From Streptomyces poonensis (GTDB lineage Bacteria; Actinomycetota; Actinomycetes; Streptomycetales; Streptomycetaceae): 64,000 nt of DNA. Below the pieces are notes generated by a model that was not told the origin of the DNA, did no database searches, and saw only the letters and a program-made list of their open reading frames with translations. The translations under genes and the position numbers were made by a program. Shown piece after piece: positions 8,061 to 17,900 of the stretch; position 1 is the first letter of the stretch; each line of letters starts with the position of its first letter. The stretch spans positions 248,001 through 312,000 of the forward strand of contig NZ_BMVW01000003.1 of the NCBI RefSeq assembly GCF_014650915.1, in the 5' to 3' direction.

Positions 8061-8298
8061 GAAAGCCACCGTGGCAAGAACGCACGACGGTCAATTGCCT
8101 AAGCACCGGACACGTCCAAGTGATGCTCTGATGCTGGAAATGCCGCGTTGGCCGGTTGCATTCTGCCGCCTACCGGCGGCGGCTTGCGTACATTTAATCG
8201 GAGGAATCAGCCTTCGTGCGGTTTTTTCTTATTAAGCCTCGCATTTCCGCACTGACGCCCATAGTATCGAAACAAGTGATAATGGTGTTCGTTCGCAC
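8061..8298 (+). repeat. Imperfect direct repeat, copy B (about 238 bp including a 54-bp insertion)
   Basis: Second copy of the element at 5348-5532, in the same orientation 2.7 kb away. It carries a 54-bp insertion (8137-8190) that itself contains a GCCGCC/GGCGGC hairpin. The block from CATTTAATCGGAGGAAT to GGTGTTCGTTCGCAC is retained with scattered substitutions. Read on the minus strand, a short frame ending in Ser-Ser-Asp-stop is open in this copy and broken by a stop in copy A, so I do not treat it as coding. Confidence 0.85.
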
Positions 8299-8905
8299 CA
8301 CGTTCGCACCGCACCGAATCACCGAGGGGGTGTCATGGGTGAACGGCTGCTTATCCTGCTGCCACATGCCGCGCACTCGTCCCTGCCGGCAGCACTCGTG
8401 GCGATATCCGATCACGGCGCTGCTGCTCGGCCCGCCCAGCCACGTCCTCACAGCCTCGAACAGCACAGACAGCACAGACAGCACCACAGCGTCGATCCGG
8501 CGGAGGCCGGCCGCCACGGCTCCGACTTCGTCGTACGGACGGCGCCTTCGGCAGCTTCACCTGGAGGCCGGGCCGACGGCCGGTCGCGGCGGCAACTGTC
8601 CGATCCGGCGTCCGTCCCGGCCGGCCCCGGCCCCGGTATCGGTATCGGTATCGATGAGGTTGTCGCCGGTCATCTCCAGGCCCGGCGCCGACCCGCCCTC
8701 GCCGACGACTCCACGGCCGGGACGGCCGGGGTGAGTTGACCGATCTCGTCCGACCGTCCGCGCTCGCCCCGGCCCCTGTGGCCCGTTCCTCGGCCGTCCC
8801 GGCCCTCCGCCTGCACGGATCCGGGCCATGGCCGCTGCCCCAAAGCCCGTGTGGCTCTCCTGTGCCCTCGCCACGTTGCGAACGCAGCGATTCAAGGAGT
8901 CGACC
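8299..8905 (+). other. 607-bp leader between the repeat and the PKS-NRPS gene
   Basis: No gene is supported here. A frame at 8335-8739 (starting MGERLLILLP) soon becomes a low-complexity His/Arg/Pro-rich translation with no family resemblance. The region holds a CAGACAGCACAGACAGCAC short tandem at about 8462-8482 and a GGTATCGGTATCGGTATCG triplet at about 8635-8653. The promoter of the PTM operon should lie here or in repeat copy B, but I cannot pin down -10/-35 boxes. Confidence 0.5.
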
Positions 8906-11900
8906 ATGCCGGACTCACACATCGTCACGTCCCGAGATCCATCCGCCGCCACCGCCGCCTCCACCAGCGCCACCGAGACCGTCGGTGCCCCGGCCATCGA
9001 CAGGCCATCCGTTCCGTCCGCCTCCACCGGACCTGCCGGTGACCGGGAGAAGATCGCGATCATCGGGATCGGATGCCGGCTGCCCGGCGGGGCCTGCGAC
9101 CACCGGTCGTTCTGGCAGGACCTGGTCGACGGCAAGGACTGCATCACACCGACCCCACCCAGCCGGTACGACGTGTCCACTCTGGGCAGCCGGTCCAAGG
9201 CCAAGCCGGGCCGGCTGGTCGGCGGCCGGGGCGGCTACATCGACGGCTTCGACGAGTTCGACCCGGCGTTCTTCGGCATCAGCGGCCGTGAGGCCGACCA
9301 CATGGACCCGCAGCAGCGGAAGCTGCTCGAGGTGGCGTGGGAGGCGCTGGAGGACGGCGGACAGAAGCCGGCCGAGCTGGCGGGCCGTGAGGTCGGCGTC
9401 TACGTCGGCGCGTTCACCCTGGACTACAAGATCGTCCAGTTCTCGGACCTCTCCTTCGAGACGCTGGCCGCGCACACCGCCACCGGCACCATGATGACGA
9501 TGGTGTCGAACCGCATCTCGCACTGCTTCGACTTCCGCGGCCCCAGCGTCTCCGTCGACACCGCCTGCTCCTCCTCCTTGGTCGCCGTCCACCTCGCCGT
9601 GCAGAGCCTGCTGCGCGGCGAGACCGACCTCGCCCTGGCCGGCGGCGTCCTGCTGCACATCGCCCCGCAGTACACGATCGCCGAGACCAAGGGCGGCTTC
9701 CTCTCCCCCCAGGGCCGTTCCCGCACCTTCGACGCGGCGGCCGACGGCTACGTCCGGGCCGAGGGGGTCGCGGTGGTCGCGCTCAAGCGGCTCTCCGACG
9801 CGCTCCGGGACGGCGACCCGGTGCACGCCGTCGTCATCGGCAGCGGCGTCAACCAGGACGGCCGTACCAACGGCATCACGGTGCCCAACCCGGACGCCCA
9901 GGTCGCCCTGATCGAGCGGGTGTGCGCCGAGGCCGGGATCGTCCCCGGCGGCCTGCAGTACGTCGAGGCGCACGGCACCTCCACCGCGGTCGGAGACCCG
10001 ATCGAGGCGAACGCGCTGGCCCGCGCGCTGGCGGTCGGCCGCCGCCCCGGGGACAGGTGCTACGTCGGCTCGGTCAAGACCAACATCGGGCACACCGAGT
10101 CCGCCTCCGGTCTGGCCGGGCTGATCAAAACCGCGCTGGCGCTCGAGCACCGGCTGATCCCGCCGCACATCAACCTGGAGCGGCTCAATCCAGCCATCGA
10201 CCCGGCCACCCTGCCGTACGAGATCCCCACCGAACCGACCCCCTGGCCGGCGCACGAGGGGCCGGCCAGGGCCGGGGTCAACTCCTTCGGCTTCGGCGGT
10301 ACCAACGCACACGTACTGCTGGAGGCCGCACCGGAACCGCAGCCGGAACCAGAGATGGAGCCGGAGCCGGAACCCGAGCCGGAGTCCGCAGAGGAGTGCG
10401 GCGACGAGTGCGGCGAACCCGCCGGGCATCCCGCCTGGACGGTGCTGCCGCTCACCGCCCGGGAGGCCACCGCGCTGCCCGAGCTGGCCGCCGGCATCCG
10501 GGCCGAGCTGGCCGGCGTCCGGGGCAGCGTCCCGGCCCGCCCGGCCGACCTCGGCCACACCCTGGCCCACCGCCGCCAGCACCATGACGCCCGGCTCTCG
10601 GTGGTCTACGACGCCCGGGACCCGGTCGCCCGCGCCTCGCTGGACGAGGCGCTCGCCGCCTGCCTGCGTGGCGAGCCGCATCCTCGGGTGCTCACCGACC
10701 GGCGCCGCGAGCCCCGGCACCGCCGACTGGTCTGGGTGTTCACCGGCATGGGCCCGCAGTGGTGGGCCATGGGCCGTCAGCTGTTCGCCACCGAGCCGGT
10801 CTACCGGGAGGCCGTCGAGGCCTGCGCCGGGCACCTGGCCGAGCTCACCGGCTGGTCGCTCACCGAGGAGCTGGCCGCCGACGAGGCGCACTCCCGGATG
10901 ACCGAGACATGGCTCGCCCAGCCCGCCAACTTCGCCGTCCAGGTCGGCCTGGCCGCGCTCTGGCGCAGTCGCGGCGTCCGCCCGGACGCGATCGTCGGCC
11001 ACTCCACCGGTGAGGTGGCCGCCTTCCACGAGGCCGGCGTCCACGACCTGGCCGACGCGGTCAAGGTGGTGGTGCACCGCAGCCGGCTCCAGCAGAGGCT
11101 GGCCGGCACCGGCGGCATGCTCGCCGTTTCGCTCACCGAGGCCGAGGCGGTCCGGCGACTCCGCCCCTACGGCGACGCGGTCTCGGTGGCCGCCGTCAAC
11201 AGCCCGACTTCGCTGACCCTCGCCGGGGACGCCGACGTGCTTGCCGAGCTGGCCGGTGCGCTCACCGCCGAGCAGGTCTTCGCCCGCCCGCTGACCGTCG
11301 ACGTGCCGTACCACAGCGCCCGGATGGAGGAGATCAAGGACGAGCTGCTGGAGTCGCTGGCCGACCTCAAGGCCCGCCCGGCCCGGGTCCCGCTCCACCT
11401 CACCGGGCGCGAGGGCACCGCGCACGGCACCGAACTGGACGCCGGGTACTGGTGGCACAACGTCCGGGACAGCGTCCGCTTCCGGCAGGCGGTCGAGCGG
11501 CTGGCCGACGACGGGTACAGCCTCTTTCTGGAGATCGGTCCGCACCCGGTGCTCAGCCGTTCGATCGAGGAGACCGTCAAGGCCCGCGCGGGCACCGGGC
11601 GTGGCGGTGACACCGGTCCGCCCGAGGTGTGCACGCTGCCGTCGATCCGCCGCCAGGAGGACGAAGCAGCGACCTTCACCGCCTCGCTGGCCGCCCTGCA
11701 CAACCTGGGTGTCGAGGTCGACTGGTCCGTGCTCCAGCCGACCGGACGCACGGTTCCGCTGCCGCGCTACCCGTTCCGGCGCGACCGGCACTGGGCCGAA
11801 CCCCCGCCGGTCGCACAGATCCGGCAGGGGCGGCTGGACCACCCACTGCTCGGCCGTCGGCTGGCCGGGGCCGAACCGGCCTGGGAGGCCCGGCTGGACA

Positions 11901-14900
11901 CCGAGGCGCTGCCCTACCTGGAGGACCACCGGATCCAGGGCAACGTTGTCTTCCCCGCCGCCGGCTACCTGGAGATGGCCGTCCAGGCCGTCCGCGCGCT
12001 GACCGGCGGCACCGACGCGGCGCTGACCGGTGTCGAGCTGCGCAAGGCGCTCTTCCTGCCCGACGAGGAGAGCCGCGCCGTCCAGCTCGTCCTCTCCGCC
12101 GAGCACGGCGGCTTCACCATCGCGACCCCCGCCGGGGAGGGCGCCGAGCCGACCGTGCACGCCGTCGGCACCGTCCGGCCCGGCCAGCGCCGCCGGCCCG
12201 GCCGACCGCTGGACGTCGCGGCGGTCCGCGACCGGGCCGTCCGTCACCTCGCCCGGCCGGACTGCTACGCCGGACTGGCCGCGCTCGGCTACCACTACGG
12301 CCCGGCGTTCCAGGGCATCGACGAGGTCTGGACCGGCCCCGGCGAGGCGCTGGCCAAGGTGCGGCCGACGGCGGCGGTGGCCGGGCAGGGAACGGGCCAC
12401 CAGGTGCACCCGGTGGTGATGGACGCCTTCTTCCAGACCCTGCTGACGACCGAGCTGACGACCGGGCCGACGACCGGGCCGACGACGGCGGACCCCGGTG
12501 GCACACGGGTCCGGCTACCGGTCGCCATCGGGGAGGTCCGGCTGGAGGCGGTCGGTGACCGGCCGCTCTGGGTGCACGCCACCGTCACCCGGGACGCCGG
12601 CACCGAACTGGTCGGCGACATCGACGTGTACGACGAGCAGGGGGTGCCGCTCGGCGGGATCGCCGGGTTCCGGGCCGCCGACGTGGAGCAGGCCGCCACC
12701 GCCGTCGGACTGGCCACCATCGACGGCTGGCTCGTCGAACCGGCCTGGACACAGCTGCCGGACGCGCCCGACACCGCCGCTCCGTCGGCCTCGGCCGAAC
12801 ACCCGGACCACTGGCTGCTGTTCGCGGACCGGCAGGGCGTGGCCGAGGCACTGGCCGAGCGGATCACCGCACGCGGTGGCAGCTGCCAGCTGGTGCGGGC
12901 AGGCACCGGATACCGACCGGGCACCGGACACCAGCCGGGCACCGGACACCAGCCGACCACCGACGGCGGTCCGCCCACCGACGGCCCCCCGACCAGCAAC
13001 GGCGGTCCGCCCACCGACGACCACCCGCCCACCAACGACGGCCCGCCCACCAACGACCACCCGACCACCGTCGAGCCCGGTTCCACCGCCGACCTAGCCC
13101 GGCTGCTGGCCGACCGCCGGGCGTCGGGCGTGCCCGACCCGGCCGCCGTCGTCCACCTCTGGAACCTCGACCGGCCGGAGCTGGCCACCGCCGGCCACGC
13201 CGCCGTGGCGGGCCACACCGGTGCCGGCGGGTACAGCCTGATCGCGCTCGCCGCGCTGCTGCCGGCCGAACTGCCGGGGTGCCGGCTCCACATCGTCACC
13301 CGGTCCGCGCAGGCCACCGCCCCCGGCGAGCCGGTCGAACCGCTCGGCGCCCCCGCCTGGGGAATCGGCCGGGTACTGCGTCACCAGGAGCTGCCCGGCC
13401 ACCCCGGCAAACTGATCGACCTCGGCCCGGCCGGCCCGGCCGGGAACGCCGGAGCCGGGGCCGAGGCGGACGCGCTGCTGCGCGAGTTCGCGTCGGCCGA
13501 CGAGGACGAGATCGCGCTGCGCCCGGGCCGCCGGCTGACCAGCCGGCTCCGCCCGGCCGAGGAGCTGACCCGGCCGTTGCCGGCCGGCCTGCGGCCGGAC
13601 GCCGCGTACCTGGTGACCGGTGCGTTCGGCGCGCTCGGCCGGCTGCTGTGCCGCACTCTGGTCCGGCGCGGCGCCCGTCGGCTGATCCTGGTCGGCCGCA
13701 GCCCGCTGCCGCCGCGCGAGCAGTGGCGCACCCTCGACCCGGCGAGCCCGGCCGGGCGGCGCGCCGCGTTCCTGCGCGAGTTGGAGACGCTCGGCGCCGA
13801 GCCGGTCCCGGCGCTGCTGGATGTCACCGACGAGTCCGGGGTGGCCGCCTGGCTGGACGGGTACCGGCGGCTGGACCGGCCGCCGATCCGCGGCGTCTTC
13901 CACCTGGCCGGGCAGGTCCGGGACACTTTGGTGGGCGAGCTGGACCGGGAGACCTACGACGCCGTCCACGGGCCCAAGGCGCTCGGCGCCCTCGCGTTGC
14001 ACCGGCAGCTGGCCGGCGAACCGCTCGACCACTTCGTACTCTTCGCCTCGATCGCCTCGCTGCTGACCACCGCCGGGCAGGCCAACTACGCCGCCGGCAA
14101 CGCCTTCCTGGACGCGCTGGCGCACCACCGCCGGGCCCACGGCCTGCCCGCGCTGAGCCTCGACTGGGGCCCCTGGGCCACCGGCATGATCGAGGAGCTC
14201 GGCCTGATCGACCACTACCGGAACAGCCGTGGGATGAGCTCGCTGGCCCCGGGGACCGGGATGGCGGTGCTGGAGCGGGTACTCGGCCAGGACCGGGCCC
14301 AACTGGTGGTCGCCACCGTGGTGGACTGGCCGGTCTTCCTCTCCTGGTACCCGGCGCCGCCGCCGCTGGTCGCCGAGCTGGCCGAGGCCGCCCAGGAGGC
14401 CGCCCCGGCCGACGAGCGCTCCGGCCTGCTCCAGACGCTGCGGGCGGCCGACGAGGCGGACCGGCCGGCGTTGCTCACCGAGCGGTTCACCGCGCTGGCC
14501 GCCACCGTGCTGAGGGTGCCGGCCGAGCGGATCGAGCCCGCTACCGGCCTCGGCGGCCTCGGCCTCGACTCGCTGCTCGCCATGGAGCTGCGGGCCCGGC
14601 TCACCACCGAGCTCGGCACCACCCTCCCGGTGGTGGCGCTGCTGAGCGACGCGCCGGTGGCGGAACTGGTCGACCGGTTGCACGAGTCGGTGGCCGAGGT
14701 ACTCGACGAGGAGCGCGCCGGGCCGGGCACGGCCGAGACCGAACGGTACGAGGACGAGTCGGCGTACCCGCTGACGCAGAACCAGAAGGCGCTGTGGTTC
14801 CTCAAGCAGCTCAACCCGGACGGTTTCGCCTACAACATCGGCGGCGCGGTCGAGGTCCGGGTGGAGCTGCGGCCCGAGCCGATGGCCGCCGCCTTCCGGG

Positions 14901-17900
14901 CCATGGTCGAACGCCATCCCGGCCTGCGCGCCAACTTCGTGCTCGACGGCGGCCGTGCGGTGCAGCGGATCTCCGCCGAGGCGGCCCCGGACTTCGAGGT
15001 CTTCGACGTCGAGCACCTGGGCTGGGACGAGATCCACGCGATGATCGTCCGCGAGTACCGGAGGCCGTACGACCTGGAGCACGACCCGCTGGTGCGGTTC
15101 CGGCTGTTCCGGCGCGGACCGGACCGGTGGGTGATCATGAAGGCGGTCCACCACATCATCTCGGACGCGCTCTCCACCTTCACCTTCATCGAGGAGCTGC
15201 TCGCCGTCTACGAGGGGCTGCGCCGGGGCCGTGAGCCCGAGCTGCCCCCGGTCACCTCCCGCTACCTGGACTTCCTCAACCGGCAGAACGAGTTCCTGGC
15301 CGGACGGCAGGCGCCGCGGATGCTGGAGTACTGGCGCTCGCACCTGCCCGCCGAGGTGCCGGTCCTCGGTCTGCCCACCGACAAGCCGCGCCCGGCCGTG
15401 CAGACCCACAACGGCGCCTCGGAGTTCTTCGTGCTGGACGAGGAGCTCAGTGCCCGGGTGCACGCGCTGGCCCGGGAGCACCACGTCACCGTCTTCATGG
15501 TGCTGCTCAGCGCCTACTACCTGCTGCTGCACGCCTACGCGGGCCAGGACGACATCATCGTCGGCAGCCCGGTGACCGGACGCACCGACGAGGAGTTCGC
15601 CGGCGTCTACGGCTACTTCGTCAACCCTCTCCCCCTGCACGTCTCGCTGGCCGGCGAGCCGACCGTGGCCGAGCTGCTGGAGAGGGTGCGGACCACCGTG
15701 CTCGGCGGGCTGGACAACCAGGAGTATCCGTTCGTGCTGCTGGTGGAGAAGCTCGGGCTGCGGCACGACCCGAGCCGCTCGGCGGTCTTCCAGGTGATGT
15801 TCATCCTGCTCCACCACAAGGTGGCCACCGAGAAGTACGGCTACCGCCTGGAGTACATCGAACTCCCGGAGGAGGAGGGCCAGTTCGACCTGACCCTGTC
15901 CGCCTACGAGGACGAGGCGGAGCGCCGGTTCCACTGCGTCTTCAAGTACAACACCGACCTCTTCCTGCCCGAGACCATGGCCCGGCTGGCCGGGCACTAC
16001 GTCCACCTGCTGGAGGGGCTGACCACGGCCGGACCGGAGCGGGTGGCCACCGGGCTGGAGCTGCTCGGCCGCGAGGAGCGGGCCCTGGTGCTGCGGCGGT
16101 GGAGCGGCGCGGACCGGGTGGTCCATGAGGAGCCGGTCCGTGAGGAGCCGGTCCATGAGCTGATCCTGCGCGCGGCGGCGGCCGACCCGGCGGCGCTCGC
16201 GGTGGCGGTCCCGGCCGGCTCCGGTCCGGCCGTCCGGATGGGCTACGGCGAACTGGCCGAGCGCTCCCGGCGGGCCGCCGCCCGGCTGCGGGAACTGGGG
16301 GCGGGGCCCGGCGCGGTGGTGGCGCTCTGCCTGGACAAGTCGCCGGAGCTGATCGTCGCCCTGCTCGCGGTGCTCCGTACCGGCGCCGCGTACCTGCCGC
16401 TCGACCCGGAACATCCGCCCGACCGGCTGGCGTACATGGTCGGACACGCCGGGGCCGGGCTGCTGGTCGGCGACGACCGGGAGCGGCTCGGGCACCTGCC
16501 GGCCCGGCTGGTCACCACCGCGGAACTCGACCGTGCGGTGGCCGGCTCCACCGGCTTCGCCGACGCGACGGTCGGCCCGGACGACCCCGCGTACGTCATC
16601 TACACCTCCGGCTCCACCGGCCGGCCCAAGGCCGTACGGGTCGGTCACGGCAATCTCGCCTCGGCCTGCCGGGCGTGGCGCGCCGAGTACCGGCTGGACA
16701 CCGACGCCAGGGTCCACCTCCAGATGGCGAGCCCCTCCTTCGACGTCTTCACCGGGGACCTGGTCCGCGCGCTCTGCTCGGGCGGCGCCCTGGTGCTGGC
16801 CGGACGGGAGCTGCTGTTCGACACCGCCCGGCTGTACGAGGTGATGCGCACCGAGCGGGTGGACGCCGCCGAGTTCGTCCCGGCGGTGGTCCGTACCCTC
16901 GTCGGCCACTGCGAGCGGTCCGGTCTGCGGCTGGAGTTCATGCGGCTGCTGGTGGTCGGCTCGGACGTCTGGAAGGTCGAGGAGCACGAGCGGCTGCGCG
17001 CCCTCTGCTCCCCCGCGACCAGGCTGGTCAACTCCTACGGACTCACCGAGACCACCGTCGACAGCGCCTGTTTCGAGGGACCGACGGACGGGCTGGAGCC
17101 CGGCCGGATGGTGCCGATCGGCCGGCCGTTGCCGAACAGCTCGCTCTACCTTCTCGACCCGTACGGCCGGCCCGTCCCGCCCGGCGTCACGGGTGAGCTG
17201 TGGATCGGCGGCTCGGGCGTGGCGCTCGGCTACGTGGGGGACGAGGAGGAGACCGCCCGCCGGTTCGTCGCCCTGCCGCTCGGCGGTACCGACGGCACCG
17301 AGCCGGTCCGGGTCTACCGCACCGGCGACCTCGCCCGCTGGGACGCGGACGGCCGGGTGCACCTGCTGGGACGGGCCGACTCGCAGATCAAGGTGCGCGG
17401 CCACCGGATCGAGGCGGGCGAGATCGAGACCCGGCTCGCCGAGTGGCCCGGCCTGGAGCGTGCGGTGGTCACCGTCCGGCCCGACCACGCCGGGGAGAAC
17501 GTGCTCTGCGCGTACTGCGTCCCGGCACCCGGGCGGACGCTCGACCGGCGCGGGCTCCGCCGCCACCTGGCCGGCTACCTGCCGACCTTCATGATCCCGA
17601 CGTACCTCACCGAGCTGCCCGAACTGCCGCTCACCGCCAACGGCAAGGTGGACGTCGCCGCGCTGCCCGCCCCTCGGCCGGACGCCGCGGAGCAGGCCGC
17701 CGAGCCTCCGGTCACCCTCTACGAGCAGCGGATGGCCGCGCACTGGCAGGCGCTGCTGGGCGTCGAGGGGGCCGGTCTCCAGCACGACTTCTTCGAGTCG
17801 GGCGGCTCCTCGATCAGACTGATCGAGCTGATCCACGGTCTGCAGAGCGAGTTCGGCATCAGCATCCCGGTCAGCGAGTTCTTCAAGGTCACCACCCTGC

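Noticed and set aside
8195-8270. Short minus-strand peptide ending Ser-Ser-Asp within repeat copy B as a conserved microprotein
   Set aside because: The same frame in copy A has an internal stop and many amino-acid changes, so protein-level conservation is not supported.
8335-8739. Possible small gene (MGERLLILLP start) before the PKS-NRPS
   Set aside because: The start looks plausible but the rest is His/Arg/Pro low-complexity sequence with no family resemblance.
8915-12409. 1164-codon minus-strand frame opposite KS-AT-DH
   Set aside because: Same reasoning: composition-driven shadow of the KS-AT-DH coding sequence.
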